A stretch of DNA of 64,000 nucleotides from Mycolicibacterium elephantis DSM 44368 (GCF_004014805.1 NZ_ATDN01000021.1:1-64000), one strand, 5' to 3'; positions 47,611 through 57,727 are shown, counted from the first letter of the stretch. Notes: generated by a model not told the origin, from the sequence alone. Numbers and translations are program-made.

Positions 47611-48230
47611 GCGGCCTTCAACATGCAGCTGGTGAAGGTACTGACCGCGTGGTGTTTGATGTTCTCTGATTTCACGACGTTGTCGACCAAGATGCGGCAG
47701 CCGAGCCTTTCGCTGTCCCCGTTCGCAGCGATGCTGCCGACACCCGCGGCGGTGGTGATGGGGAACTCGAGCGACCACGGCAGGGGTACATCGGTGAGGA
47801 ACTTGGGGTTGCCGTTCTCGTCGAAATAGCTGATTTGAGCCACCGTTCCCGGCGGCCCGAATATCTCGTACCGCAAGTACTTGGGATTGATGGGAGTCTC
47901 GTCCGCCTTGGTGTCGCCGTAGGACAAAGAGTTCACCGTGCCGAAGATGTTGTGCAGGCGCGAAACCGTGAACCCGCCGGCGACGACGACCGCCACGATG
48001 ACGAGCGGCAGCCACACGCGCCTGAGGAGCCGGAACATCGCCGATGCCGGGGTTCGGCGACGTCTCCGAACCCCACCGTTGACGCGGGGATCCGGCGAAG
48101 GTCGACGTTCTCGTCGGTGATAGAAACGCCGGCGCGCGGGGCGCTGGGGGGTTTCGGGGGCGTCTTCGACGGCGACGTCGGATCGGGCCGGCCCAACGTC
48201 GTGCGTGCTGCCGTCGACCACCGCACCCAT
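47607..48230 (-). CDS. MmpS-family accessory protein (MmpS4-like) with N-terminal extension
   Basis: A 207-residue protein. From residue 65 it matches the MmpS family: [20 protein letters not shown], then [33 protein letters not shown] and the paired cysteines in [10 protein letters not shown] and FTSCMLKAA. The first 64 residues are Arg/Pro-rich ([20 protein letters not shown]) and unlike usual MmpS proteins of about 140-150 residues. The ATG at 48038 would give the normal size, so the extension may be false or a real cytoplasmic tail. The protein anchors in the inner membrane with a periplasmic beta domain and works with MmpL. Confidence 0.85.
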   Translation of the reverse strand: MGAVVDGSTHDVGPARSDVAVEDAPETPQRPARRRFYHRRERRPSPDPRVNGGVRRRRRTPASAMFRLLRRVWLPLVIVAVVVAGGFTVSRLHNIFGTVNSLSYGDTKADETPINPKYLRYEIFGPPGTVAQISYFDENGNPKFLTDVPLPWSLEFPITTAAGVGSIAANGDSERLGCRILVDNVVKSENIKHHAVSTFTSCMLKAA

Positions 48231-48496
48231 TCCTTTCCCCTTCCGACGGTTTTACCAACGGGCCATGCCAGCCGAACAGCGGCTTTTCGTCACGCCCACC
48301 GTCTTGAAGACCGCGACCGATCTTGAGGACACCCAACCATGCAGGTGACCACATATTGACGTTTCCGTAACGGATCGTAAAGCATCAGCCTGTGACGTAT
48401 CGGGGGATCTGGCACCGCCCTGGGATCCGTTCTCGACTTGCGTCGTCGCAACCAGCAAATCCGCTGATCTGTAGACGTCGTTGCGTTTCGTCGGTG

Positions 48497-49876
48497 TCAG
48501 TCGATCTGGGCTGACAGCTCGAATTCGGCCAGCGTGTCCGCGACCAGCTCCCGCAAAGCCGACTTCGTGGTGACCACCCCGGGCTGGTAGCCCTGGATGC
48601 TCATCGAGATCTGGCCCACCGAGGGCAGCCGGCCGAACAGCACCTGCAATAGTCCACCGGTTCGCTCGAGCCGCTCTTCGCTGATGTGCTGATTCGTTCC
48701 TCGTGCCCACGCGCTCTGGCATTGGGTGCCGTCCGGGCAGGTCACCGCTGAGCCGACGTCACCGAAATTCGAAATGACCGTCGGTTGATCAGGGTCGTCC
48801 ATCGCCCAGTCCATCAGCTGTTTCCACGTCCGCCTCGGGGTGAACGGCGTCAGTGGAAGTAGCGGTGAAGCTTCGTCTGGCGTATCGCGCAGCGTCTTCA
48901 GCGCCTCTTTGATCGCTCCGCGGGCAGCGCTCAGGTCCTTCCTCACCTGTGTCGGGTCGATGCTCACCCGGGCAAACGACACCGCGACCGCGCGCGTGTC
49001 GTCCTCGGTGCGGTCGCTGACAATGACCTGCATCTTGACGGTGCCATCGCGATGTCGGCGCCCCAACCGTTCCCCGAGCCTGGCGGCCAGCCCGGTGGCC
49101 AGTGTGTTGCTCGCACCGCCAAGAGCTTTCGCGCGGGCATCCCACTCCTCTGCGTCGATCAGGATCCAGACCCCGGGGACGACGACGTGGCGATCTCCGC
49201 CTTCTCGGACGGCCGTTGTCCTCGGTGTGCGTCGGGCGTCGTCGTTCTGGCGCCGACGCGCTTCCTTGGCGGCGGCGACCAGCGCCCGGGCGACCTCAGG
49301 CAAGTCGCGCGCCGTTTGACCGGCATCCTCGACCAACGCACGCAGGCGGCCGCGCGAGCGGGGCGGCGGATAGTCGTAATCCCGGGACAAGCCCATCACC
49401 GCCTTGGCCACTTCGACGACGCTGCCGAGGCCATCGAGCACATAGTGCGAGATCACCATGGTGATCGCGGTCGAACCGTCCGTCAGTGGAAGGACGCCGA
49501 TGTGCCAGGCCGGCCCCTGCTCCGGATCGACCGGAACCTGCGCGCGCTCGTCCAACCAGTCGCCGAGTTCCGCCCGCGGGCGGGTGGCGTCGGCGATATC
49601 GACGGGTGCGGGCCGCTGGTCCGCCACCCATCGGTACCGAGCGAACGGCAGCGGGGAACGCTCGATCAGCCGGCCCCACAGGGAGCGGCTCATGCTCTGG
49701 TGAAACCGGCCCAACCCATCCAGATCGATGGCGCGGTCGTAGAGCCACACCACCTGCATGACTTCTTTCTGACCGGTCGCGCGATGTCCTGCATAGAACG
49801 CTTGGTCCATCAACGCGAGCCGATTGTCCCGCTTCGTATCACGGCCGGATACGCGTACAGGGTCCTGAGTGGTCAC
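48497..49876 (-). CDS. HxxxDG acyltransferase (PapA/WS-DGAT/condensation superfamily)
   Basis: A 459-residue protein with the condensation-type catalytic motif in ITMVISHYVLDGLGSVVEVA (H...DG). The N-terminal NRLALMDQAFYAGHRATG segment and the C-terminal ISNFGDVG and LPSVGQISMSIQGYQPG strands fit an acyl-CoA-dependent acyltransferase that esterifies an alcohol or sugar hydroxyl. It starts at GTG 49876. It is divergent from the first GT1 glycosyltransferase and downstream in orientation toward the mmpS/L unit, so acylation of the exported glycolipid is the simplest reading. Which acyl chain and which acceptor are not predictable. Confidence 0.75.
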   Translation of the reverse strand: MTTQDPVRVSGRDTKRDNRLALMDQAFYAGHRATGQKEVMQVVWLYDRAIDLDGLGRFHQSMSRSLWGRLIERSPLPFARYRWVADQRPAPVDIADATRPRAELGDWLDERAQVPVDPEQGPAWHIGVLPLTDGSTAITMVISHYVLDGLGSVVEVAKAVMGLSRDYDYPPPRSRGRLRALVEDAGQTARDLPEVARALVAAAKEARRRQNDDARRTPRTTAVREGGDRHVVVPGVWILIDAEEWDARAKALGGASNTLATGLAARLGERLGRRHRDGTVKMQVIVSDRTEDDTRAVAVSFARVSIDPTQVRKDLSAARGAIKEALKTLRDTPDEASPLLPLTPFTPRRTWKQLMDWAMDDPDQPTVISNFGDVGSAVTCPDGTQCQSAWARGTNQHISEERLERTGGLLQVLFGRLPSVGQISMSIQGYQPGVVTTKSALRELVADTLAEFELSAQID

Positions 49877-50104
49877 GGATGGCCTCCGATGGTCGCGCGT
49901 GCTTCCGCTACGTCGTCGGCGTCGACGAGTCGAACATATTTGACACGAGCGTCAGAATATCCGGGGTGCTTTCGCGATCTATTGGGTCTCGGTCGGGGTA
50001 GTTCGCCGGGGTGGACAACGCTGCCCGGCGACTGAGCCTGGGCCTTGAGCCCGGCGCTTTGACGTGCATAGCGCCAGCACGCGGAGGAGGGTGGAAAGCG
50101 ACCG

Positions 50105-51373
50105 ATGAAGTTCGTGCTGGCCTTCTACGGAACCCGTGGGGATGTCGAGCCCGGCATCGCGCTCGGCCGCGAGTTGACGCGCCGCGGTCACGAGGTGTGC
50201 ATGGCCGTTCCGCCTGACCTGTTGGACTCGGCGGAGTCGGTCGGCCTCACGGCGACTCCTTACGGACCTGAGACAAAGGCATGGCTGGAGGACACGCGTG
50301 ACTTCTGGGGCTACCTGTTCCGCAACTTCTGGAAGGTCCGCGATGTGCAGAGGTACCTGCGGGAATCGCGGGAGCCGGGCATTCGCGCCTGGAAGGAGAT
50401 GACCGAGACCCTGGTTTCGCTCGCGAATGGGGCCGATCTGCTGGTTACCGGGATCAGCTATGAAGAACTCGCCTTCGATGTCGCGGAATCTCGCGATATC
50501 GCGCTGGCCACGGTGTTGTGGTTTCCGATGCGGGTCAATGGCCGGTTGGTGCCGAATCTGCCTGCGCCGGTGATCCGCGCCGCGATGCGGGTGTACGAGT
50601 GGTTGATCTGGCGTGGGGTGCGAAAGGTCGTTGCTGCGCAGCGGCGTGAACTGGGCTTGGTCCGCGCGACGGGTCCTGTGCCGGCTCGGATCGCAGAACG
50701 TGGGCTGCTGGAGATCCAGGCCTATGACGAGGTGCTCTTTCCGGGGCTGGCGACCGAATGGGCGAAATGGGATGGTCAACGACCCTTCGTCGGCACCTTG
50801 ACGCTGGAGTTGCCGACGGACGAGGACGAGGACGTCATGTCCTGGATTCATGCGGGGACGCCACCGATCTGCTTCGGGTTCGGCAGCATTCCGGTGGAGT
50901 CGCCTGCCGAGATGGTCGCCATGATTGCGGGTGCCTGCGCGCAGGTCGGCGAGCGGGCGCTGGTGTGTGCCGGTTGGACCGACTTGAGCAACGTTCCGCA
51001 GTTCGACCACGTCAAGGTGGCGGGGGCGGTCAATTACGCGACGGTCTTTCCGTCCTGCCGTGCGGTCGTCCATCACGGCGGCGCCGGTACCACAGCGGCG
51101 GGTCTGCGGGCTGGAGTTCCCACGCTGGTGCTTTGGATGGCCGATGTTCAGCTGATCTGGGGGGCCGCGGTCAAGGGCTTGAAGGTGGGCACATCGCGGC
51201 GGTTCTCTGCGGCTTCCGAGAAGACGCTGGTTGCCGACCTGCGGACCATCCTCGCCCCAGACTACGTCGACCGCGCCCGCCGGGTCGCGACCCGGATGAC
51301 CAAGCCCGCTGACAGCGTCGCCGCCGCTGCCGACCTCATGGAGAGTTACGCGCGCCGCAAGCGTGTCGGCTGA
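50105..51373 (+). CDS. GPL-type GT1 glycosyltransferase
   Basis: A 422-residue GT-B, GT1-family enzyme of the mycobacterial Gtf/RtfA group. The N-terminal domain begins MKFVLAFYGTRGDVEPGIAL with RGHEVCMAVPPDL. The C-terminal domain has WIHAGTPPICFGFGSIPVES and the nucleotide-sugar signature FPSCRAVVHHGGAGTTAAGL with GVPTLVLW. GGAGGAGG lies upstream of ATG 50105. Relatives add rhamnose, 6-deoxytalose or glucose-type sugars to GPL or phenolic glycolipid cores. A paralogue is at 60187-61482. Confidence 0.92.
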   Translation: MKFVLAFYGTRGDVEPGIALGRELTRRGHEVCMAVPPDLLDSAESVGLTATPYGPETKAWLEDTRDFWGYLFRNFWKVRDVQRYLRESREPGIRAWKEMTETLVSLANGADLLVTGISYEELAFDVAESRDIALATVLWFPMRVNGRLVPNLPAPVIRAAMRVYEWLIWRGVRKVVAAQRRELGLVRATGPVPARIAERGLLEIQAYDEVLFPGLATEWAKWDGQRPFVGTLTLELPTDEDEDVMSWIHAGTPPICFGFGSIPVESPAEMVAMIAGACAQVGERALVCAGWTDLSNVPQFDHVKVAGAVNYATVFPSCRAVVHHGGAGTTAAGLRAGVPTLVLWMADVQLIWGAAVKGLKVGTSRRFSAASEKTLVADLRTILAPDYVDRARRVATRMTKPADSVAAAADLMESYARRKRVG

Positions 51374-51445
51374 GTAGCGCCGGATCCCGAAATTTACAAA
51401 TATTGACGACAGTGTAAGTCTAGACTCAGCGCCGATATTGCCGCT

Positions 51446-52276
51446 GTGCGAGAGTGGGCCATCTTGACCGTTACCGACTACGACGTGCGCTATTTGTACC
51501 TTGATCTGCTTCGGCGCAACCTGACCCGGTTCGGGATGCACGAGCGGATGCCGTCGGATTGGCCGTTGCGGCGCCGACTGCTTCTCAAAGCGGTCAATAC
51601 GGTCGCCCCCAAGCTCAGAGGCGCCGGCGTGCGGGGCCAACACGTGCGCGATGCAGGGCTGGACTGGCCGCCCGAGGCCGAGACGATGATCGGCATGAAG
51701 AGGCTCACCAGCTTGCAAGAATGTGTGGAGACCGTACTCGCCGATGACGTGCCCGGCGATCTCGTCGAAACCGGAGTGTGGCGGGGCGGTGCGTGCATTC
51801 TGATGCGGGCGGTCTTGGCGGCATATGGGGACACGACCCGCAACGTGTGGTTGTGCGATTCCTTTCAGGGTGTCCCGCGCTCCGACACCCAGAACTACAA
51901 GGCGGACAAGGGGATCAGGGCAGAGTTCGCGGCCGGCATCTTGGGTGTGTCAGAAGCAGACGTCCGAGCCAACTTCGAACGTTACGGGTTGTTGGACGAC
52001 CAAGTTCGGTTCCTCCCAGGGTGGTTCAGAGACACCTTGCACGACGCCCCGATCGAACGTATCGCGGTGTTGCGACTCGATGGCGATCTCTATGAATCCA
52101 CGATCCAGGCCCTGGATGCGCTGTACCCGCGGCTGTCGCCCGGGGGGTTCTGCATCGTCGATGACTATCTGGCGGTGAAGGCTTGCGAAAAAGCCGTTAC
52201 CGACTACCGCGAGAAGCACGGAATATCCGCGGAGATCATCGACATCGACGGAACGGGCGTGTTTTGGCGAAAATAG
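51446..52276 (+). CDS. TylF/MycF-type sugar O-methyltransferase
   Basis: A 276-residue macrocin-O-methyltransferase-family protein. Visible motifs: LVETGVWRGGACILMRAVLA (SAM), VWLCDSFQGVPRSDTQNY, ERIAVLRLDGDLYESTIQAL (metal and substrate aspartates, LRLDGDLYEST) and FCIVDDYLAVKACEKAV. Family members methylate sugar hydroxyls with Mg2+; relatives in GPL loci methylate rhamnose. GTG 51446 is the first start; TTG 51464 (LTVTDYDVRY) is an alternative because similarity begins there. It follows the glycosyltransferase by 72 bp. Confidence 0.88.
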   Translation: MREWAILTVTDYDVRYLYLDLLRRNLTRFGMHERMPSDWPLRRRLLLKAVNTVAPKLRGAGVRGQHVRDAGLDWPPEAETMIGMKRLTSLQECVETVLADDVPGDLVETGVWRGGACILMRAVLAAYGDTTRNVWLCDSFQGVPRSDTQNYKADKGIRAEFAAGILGVSEADVRANFERYGLLDDQVRFLPGWFRDTLHDAPIERIAVLRLDGDLYESTIQALDALYPRLSPGGFCIVDDYLAVKACEKAVTDYREKHGISAEIIDIDGTGVFWRK

Positions 52277-52312
52277 TTGCAGTTCGGCGGATGTCGCCAT
52301 CGCATCGAGTGT

Positions 52313-53305
52313 ATGTCTGACAGCGCCAACCTGGTCCGCATCGGCATTCTGGGTGCAGCCCGCATTGCGCCTGCGGCACTGATCAAGCCGGCGAAGCGGA
52401 ATGCGGAGGTCGCCGTCGTCGCGACGGCAGCGCGTGATGTCGCACGTGCTCAGCAGTTCGCCACCAAACACGGCATCGCCCGGGTCCACGGAAGCTACGA
52501 AGCGCTGATCGACGACCCAGACGTGGATGCGGTGTACAACCCGCTGCCGAATGCCTTACACGGCAAGTGGACTCGGGCCGCACTTGAAGCCGGTAAGCAC
52601 GTGCTGTGCGAAAAGCCTTTCACCGCCAACGCGGCGGAAGCCCGCGAGATCGCTGAGCTGGCGGCGAAGTCGGACCGCGTCGTGATGGAGGCATTCCACT
52701 ACCGCTACCACCCGTTCGCCGCACGCGTCGAGCAGATCATCGCGTCGGGCGAGCTGGGCACGCTGCAGCGGGTCGACGCGGCCGACTGCTTCTGGTTGCC
52801 GAAGTTCTCGGCGAATGCCTACAACTACACCCTCGGCGGCGGTGCGCTGATGGACCTCGGCAGCTACGTGGTCGACATGCTCCGGACGTTCGGCGGTTCC
52901 ACGCCGAAAGTCGTCTCCGCACAAGCGAAACTGCGAAGTCCTCAGGTAGACCGCGCCATGACGGCTGAGCTGCAGTTCGCCGACGGTCATGTCGGGCGGC
53001 TCCGCTGCTCGCTGTGGTCGGCCGATTTGCCACACGTCACCGCCAGGGTGGTGGGCGACCGCGGTGAACTGCGACTGCATCCGGTGATTCCCTTTCAGCA
53101 GTTCTCGGTCCGATCTGCCGACGGCAGCCGTGTGGAGCGCTTCTTTCGCGCCCGCACGACCTACGACTACCAGCTGGAAGCGTTCGCTGCGGCGGTGCTG
53201 CGCGGCGAGCCGGTCAAGACGACATCGGCAGAAGCGGTCGAGAACATGACCGTCATCGATGACATCTATCGGGCTGCCGGCCTGTCGCCTCGCCAGCCGG
53301 TCTAG
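52313..53305 (+). CDS. Gfo/Idh/MocA-family oxidoreductase (paralogue 1)
   Basis: A 330-residue NAD(P)-dependent oxidoreductase. The Rossmann start is VRIGILGAARIAPAALIKPA, the family EKP lysine is in GKHVLCEKPFTANAAEAREI, and the catalytic region is EAFHYRYHPFAARVEQI. The ATG at 52313 gives MSDSANLVRIG; upstream residues in frame are not family-like. Such enzymes oxidise or reduce sugar hydroxyl or keto groups, and related genes (dhgA) occur in M. avium GPL clusters. Two close paralogues follow in this window. It is convergent with the GMC oxidoreductase, 20 bp apart. Confidence 0.88.
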   Translation: MSDSANLVRIGILGAARIAPAALIKPAKRNAEVAVVATAARDVARAQQFATKHGIARVHGSYEALIDDPDVDAVYNPLPNALHGKWTRAALEAGKHVLCEKPFTANAAEAREIAELAAKSDRVVMEAFHYRYHPFAARVEQIIASGELGTLQRVDAADCFWLPKFSANAYNYTLGGGALMDLGSYVVDMLRTFGGSTPKVVSAQAKLRSPQVDRAMTAELQFADGHVGRLRCSLWSADLPHVTARVVGDRGELRLHPVIPFQQFSVRSADGSRVERFFRARTTYDYQLEAFAAAVLRGEPVKTTSAEAVENMTVIDDIYRAAGLSPRQPV

Positions 53306-53325
53306 ACGCTGAATCCAGCGTTCGG

Positions 53326-54975
53326 CTATGCAGCGAAATGCAGCCCGTTGATGTGGTCTGCGACGCGTAAGGCATTGGCTGCGACGGTCAGGCTCGGGTT
53401 GAGGCCCGTGCTGGACGGGAAGAACGACGCATCCGCCACATAGAGGTTGTCGACTTCATGGGCACGGTTCTGCGGGTTCAGGACGCTGGTCGTGGGATCG
53501 GTTCCAAACCGGCACGTGCCGCAGACGTGGCCCAGGGTTTGGTTGTTCTCGCCGTGGCGCAGAGTGAGCGTGCGGAACGGCTGCAGCACCTCTTTGATCT
53601 GACGCAGAAACACCTTTCGGCGTTCGATTTCGCTGGGGTGGAACCGGTACTGAAGGCGCAGACGTTGGCGTCCGTCGAAACTGGGCTGATCGCTCGGCAG
53701 CACACGGTTGTCGAGATATGGCAGGTCCTCCATCATCGCGACGAGTATCAGCCCGCCGTTGAGGAGCACGTTGTAGACCGGCCGCACGGCCGAGTTCGCC
53801 AGGCGCAGTGCCTTCGATGCCCAGCGGGGTTGGTTCATCATCATGTCCAGTGGCGCCAACGACGCCATCGAGCCGGCCGATTGCACCGTGCCGTACTTCT
53901 GGCCATCGATGAAATAGAAGTCGTTGAGCCCGATTTCCTTGTTCTCGGCGGTGATCTTGCTGCCGCGGTGCGGCCAGACCTCGATCCAGTCCATCAGATG
54001 ACGCATCAGGTTGCGGCCCACCATGTCCGAGCCGTTGGCCAGCCCACGCGGCCAATCCCCGGAGCGCGAATTGAGCAGCAGGATGGGGGTAGCCAGCGCT
54101 CCCGCGGCCAGCACCACCACCTTTGCCTTGAGCGCGAGCATGTCGGAGCCGCGCTGACAAATCACCTGTTGCACTCGGGTTCGGTCCGCCTCGAGCCGTA
54201 CGACCCGGCACTCGTCGAGCAGGCCGGCGCCGTACTCGACGACGGCGGGCAACACACCGCTTCGGGCGCCGTCGTTCTTGCATGCCTTGGGGCACAGATA
54301 GGCCTGGCACGTCGGACAATCGTCGGTGTAATCACAGGCCATCGGAAGGCGATAGGGGTGCAGGCCGCGCCCGGTCAGATAGTTGACCAGCGGTTGGTTG
54401 TCCACGGAAAAAGGGGGTCCGGCGGGGAGGTCGACGTCAGCCACCTCGGGGCGTAGCGGATCCCGTTGACCACGCACCCCGAGCAGCTTCTCGGCCTCCG
54501 AATACCAGGGCGCCAGCTGTTCGTATGAGATCGGCCAGGCTTCGGGCACGGTCGATTCGCCCGGGTTGGCGAAGTGTTGGCGCGGGCTGAAATCGTCGGC
54601 GAAGAACCGTTCGCACACCATGCCGTAGAGCGCCGACGATCCGCCCGTGCCGCTGCCGATGAACGGCACGAACCGTCTGGGGAAGCGGCCGGTGATGTCG
54701 GTGATCTCGTCCGTGCTGCGTCCGCCGCGCGCCAGCGTGTCGAAGTAGGTCTTCATCGACCGGGCTGACAGTGGCTCGGCCATTTCGGGCATCGTCGAGC
54801 GGATCGTTCCCGGCGTGCCTGGCAGGGTGGAGCGTCCTTTTTCGACGAAGAGCACCCGCCGCCCGGCTTGTGCCAGCCAATGGCCGAGCATTCCTCCGCC
54901 CATGCCGGCGCCGACGACGATGACATCCCATTCGACGCGCTCTGCCTCACGCCCCGTCAAGTCGCCGTCAGGCAC
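53326..54975 (-). CDS. GMC-type FAD-dependent oxidoreductase
   Basis: A 549-residue flavoenzyme. The start GTG 54975 is chosen because GAGGAG lies eight bases before it; upstream in-frame residues do not resemble the family. FAD motif: WDVIVVGAGMGGGMLGHWLA, then VLFVEKGRSTLPG. A central cysteine-rich patch (CDYTDDCPTCQAYLCPKACK) may bind metal. KAKVVVLAAGALATPILLLN and the C-terminal GHVCGTCRFGTDPTTS plus VADASFFPSSTGLNPSLTVA complete the GMC C-domain. It would oxidise an alcohol, perhaps a sugar hydroxyl of the glycolipid; substrate unknown. Confidence 0.85.
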   Translation of the reverse strand: MPDGDLTGREAERVEWDVIVVGAGMGGGMLGHWLAQAGRRVLFVEKGRSTLPGTPGTIRSTMPEMAEPLSARSMKTYFDTLARGGRSTDEITDITGRFPRRFVPFIGSGTGGSSALYGMVCERFFADDFSPRQHFANPGESTVPEAWPISYEQLAPWYSEAEKLLGVRGQRDPLRPEVADVDLPAGPPFSVDNQPLVNYLTGRGLHPYRLPMACDYTDDCPTCQAYLCPKACKNDGARSGVLPAVVEYGAGLLDECRVVRLEADRTRVQQVICQRGSDMLALKAKVVVLAAGALATPILLLNSRSGDWPRGLANGSDMVGRNLMRHLMDWIEVWPHRGSKITAENKEIGLNDFYFIDGQKYGTVQSAGSMASLAPLDMMMNQPRWASKALRLANSAVRPVYNVLLNGGLILVAMMEDLPYLDNRVLPSDQPSFDGRQRLRLQYRFHPSEIERRKVFLRQIKEVLQPFRTLTLRHGENNQTLGHVCGTCRFGTDPTTSVLNPQNRAHEVDNLYVADASFFPSSTGLNPSLTVAANALRVADHINGLHFAA

Positions 54976-55134
54976 AATTGCGCTCCTCAACCTGATGGAC
55001 CAAAACTGGCCTGGTCCGGGCCGATTCGGGATCGTATCAACGATGAGAAGCGCCCATGGCAAAACGCTTACGTGAACGTCAAAAAGGTCGGGCTTTCGGA
55101 CGTGCGACTGAGGTGCCCGCACGGGCGATCCGCG

Positions 55135-56331
55135 TCATGACAGGTCGAGGATGGCGATCAGCCCGTCGTCGTGATTGCCGCGTTGAAAGCGTTGCGAAGT
55201 TTCCAGCGCCCCGTTCGCCAGGTCTCGGCGCAGATCTTCGTCTGCTTCGAGTCTCATCAGGTTGGCTGCCAACGCGGTCGCGTCACCTGGCGGACTGAGG
55301 AGTCCGGCGGCGCCGTGTTCGACTATCTCAGGGGTGCCACCTGAGTTCGTCCCGCATACCGGCAGTCCGGCTCTCATGGCCTCAACGGTGACGCGGCCGA
55401 ACGCTTCGCTGTGGCTACACATCAGGCCGACGTGGGCGGAGGCCCAGAAGCGTCCGACATTGTCTGTCGGTCCGTGGATCGTCACCAAGTCGTCCACCTC
55501 CATACGCTGGGCGAGGCTGTGAAACGGCTCGCGTCGTCCGGCGCCGACCAGCGTCAACTCGATGTCGACGCCGGCTCTGCGGGCGATCGCTATGGCCTCG
55601 ATGGCCAGGCGCTGTCCCTTTGCGGCGGAGTAATAGCCGACAAGGATGGTGCGCATGCGTTCGCCGGGTTGCCTTTCAGGCGGCGTGCCCAGTTCGGTGT
55701 CGACCGCGGGGTAAACGACGTGTGTTTTCAACGTGGGATCCAGCGCGAGCATCGCCTGCTCGACGGCGTGGGAATTGCAGATCACCGACTTCGACAACCG
55801 GCCGATCAAGCGGACGGATCTGCGGTACCCGAACAGGAACCAGAGCCGGTGGTCACCTCGACCGAACTCGCGAACCATCCAGTGGTGGGGAATACCGAGG
55901 ATTTTGGCGGCGATGGCATGCGATGGAATGGTCATGGTGTTGGTGAGAACCATTGTTGGGCGTTCACGTAGGAAGAACACCAGTGCTTGCACAATGCCCG
56001 GGAGAAGCAAAGCGGTGTAGGGCAGCCAACCGATGAGCGCGTGAGGGTCGACGTGTGGGGAACGGCTCCATCTGCCAAAAGCCCACCACGGTGTCCAGGC
56101 GATCTTGGTTCGGATACCGTCGTCGGCACAGCGCTGTGCGACGTCGCCCTTTTGCGGGACGATCGCGACGAGACCGACATCCGGCCGCTTGTTGCGCACC
56201 GCCAATAGCGCGTCATGAAAATCAATCACGCCGCCACCGCCGAAGCGGCTGACATTTGAGACCACCACAACGCATGGGCGGGTTGGACCGTCAGGGGGTG
56301 AATTCGTGTGCACGCGCCGTCGGGTTTTCAT
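55135..56331 (-). CDS. GT4-family glycosyltransferase
   Basis: A 398-residue GT-B retaining glycosyltransferase. N-domain: PCVVVVSNVSRFGGGGVIDF and the glycine loop; C-domain: ERMRTILVGYYSAAKGQRLA, VTIHGPTDNVGRFWASAHVG and the donor-binding GLMCSHSEAFGRVTVEAMRA (EX7E type) with GTNSGGTPEIVEHGAAGLLS. The start at ATG 56331 (MKTRRRVHTNSP) is preferred; an ATG at 56412 would add 27 residues without similarity. It is in the same direction as the GMC gene, about 160 bp upstream. Donor and acceptor are unknown; a sugar transfer at the cytoplasmic membrane face is expected. Confidence 0.85.
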   Translation of the reverse strand: MKTRRRVHTNSPPDGPTRPCVVVVSNVSRFGGGGVIDFHDALLAVRNKRPDVGLVAIVPQKGDVAQRCADDGIRTKIAWTPWWAFGRWSRSPHVDPHALIGWLPYTALLLPGIVQALVFFLRERPTMVLTNTMTIPSHAIAAKILGIPHHWMVREFGRGDHRLWFLFGYRRSVRLIGRLSKSVICNSHAVEQAMLALDPTLKTHVVYPAVDTELGTPPERQPGERMRTILVGYYSAAKGQRLAIEAIAIARRAGVDIELTLVGAGRREPFHSLAQRMEVDDLVTIHGPTDNVGRFWASAHVGLMCSHSEAFGRVTVEAMRAGLPVCGTNSGGTPEIVEHGAAGLLSPPGDATALAANLMRLEADEDLRRDLANGALETSQRFQRGNHDDGLIAILDLS

Positions 56332-56599
56332 CCGGCCCAATGACCCAACGGCGAACACGGGCCACAGTTTATGCTCAACCCGCACACCTTGATCCGCAAT
56401 GGTGCTGTGCAATGCTCGGTTGGCGTACCCTCATCATGGCCACCGGCCTGCGGCGGACTGCGAGTGCGTACGGTCGGTCGGCTAGGCAAGGAGCACCTGT
56501 GCGATATCGGCTTCGGACCGTGTGCGACGGCGGCCGGCCGCAGACGCCGGCCGGGCTCGCGGTACCGCCGGACGCAACGAACGGATTCGTCGGCTAGTG

Positions 56600-57586
56600 G
56601 TGAGTCGCGTGCGGATCGGTGTCTTGGGGGCCGCTCGAATCACGCCGGCGGCGTTGATCGGCCCGGCGAAGGACAACAACGAGGTCGTGGTGGCGGCAGT
56701 CGCTGCGCGCAACGTCGCGCGTGCTGAAGCTTTTGCGGCCAGACACGCCATCGGTCGGGTGCACGACAGCTATGAGGCTCTGATCGCTGACCCGGATGTG
56801 GATGCGGTGTACAACCCGTTGCCGAATAGCTTGCATGGCAGATGGACTCGAGCCGCACTCGAGGCCGGCAAGCACGTGTTGTGTGAGAAGCCGTTCACCG
56901 CCAATGCCGCCGAGGCTCGCGAGATCGCGCAGTTGGCTGCTGAGTCGGGCCAGGTGGTGATGGAAGCGTTCCACTACCGCTATCACCCGTTTGCGTTACG
57001 TGCCGAGGAGATCATCGCGTCGGGTGAGCTCGGTACCCTACAACGGGTCGATGTCGCTTTCTGCTTTCCGCTGCCGAGATTCTCCAACATCCGCTACGAC
57101 TACGCACTCGCCGGCGGCGCGACGATGGATGCCGGATGTTACGCCGTACACATGTTGCGGACGTTCGGCGGTTCGACGCCCGAAGTTATTTCGGCGCAAG
57201 CGAAATTGCGCGACCGTTTGGTGGACCGGGCGATGACGGCCCAGTTGCGGTTCCCCGAGGGCCACATCGGTCGGCTTCGCTGTTCGATGTGGTCGTCCAA
57301 TCTGTTGAAGATAAGCGTCAACGTGGTCGGTGATCGTGGCGAGCTGCGAGTGCTGAACCCGGTGCTGCCCCACCTTTTTCATCGGTTCTGGGTACGAGCT
57401 GATGGCCGCAGCCGGGTGGAGCGCTTCCCGCGACGGGCCACCTATGCCTATCAGCTCGATGCATTCGCCGCGGCGATCTTGCGGGGAGAGCCGGTGTCGA
57501 CCACGCCCGAGGACGCGGTCGAAAACATGTCGGTCATCGATTCGATCTACCTCGCCGCGGGGCTTCCGATTCGCAAGCCGAGCTGA
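56600..57586 (+). CDS. Gfo/Idh/MocA-family oxidoreductase (paralogue 2)
   Basis: A 328-residue homologue of the 52313-53305 gene over its whole length: VRIGVLGAARITPAALIGPA, GKHVLCEKPFTANAAEAREI, EAFHYRYHPFALRAEEI, EDAVENMSVIDSIYLAAGLP. The start is one of two adjacent GTGs (56597/56600); an ATG at 56522 would add an Arg-rich leader with no family match. It is divergent from the GT4 gene. The two share the same catalytic-region wording (FHYRYHP), unlike the third paralogue, so paralogues 1 and 2 probably act on similar substrates. Confidence 0.87.
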   Translation: MSRVRIGVLGAARITPAALIGPAKDNNEVVVAAVAARNVARAEAFAARHAIGRVHDSYEALIADPDVDAVYNPLPNSLHGRWTRAALEAGKHVLCEKPFTANAAEAREIAQLAAESGQVVMEAFHYRYHPFALRAEEIIASGELGTLQRVDVAFCFPLPRFSNIRYDYALAGGATMDAGCYAVHMLRTFGGSTPEVISAQAKLRDRLVDRAMTAQLRFPEGHIGRLRCSMWSSNLLKISVNVVGDRGELRVLNPVLPHLFHRFWVRADGRSRVERFPRRATYAYQLDAFAAAILRGEPVSTTPEDAVENMSVIDSIYLAAGLPIRKPS

Positions 57587-57727
57587 GCGCGGATTGACTG
57601 GGGCCCATCCACAGGTCGTTGTGACCCACGGCAACGACGGTAAACGGACTCGACGACCCAGGCCATCCGGTACGCTCTCCGCGATCTCACCTGGCAGGGG
57701 CGTAGATATGAAGGATCGGAGCCTGGG

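Noticed and set aside
47611..48354. Upstream extension of the first mmpL frame over mmpS
   Set aside because: The mmpS frame carries the conserved MmpS domain, and the ATGA overlap at 47607-47610 gives the mmpL start.
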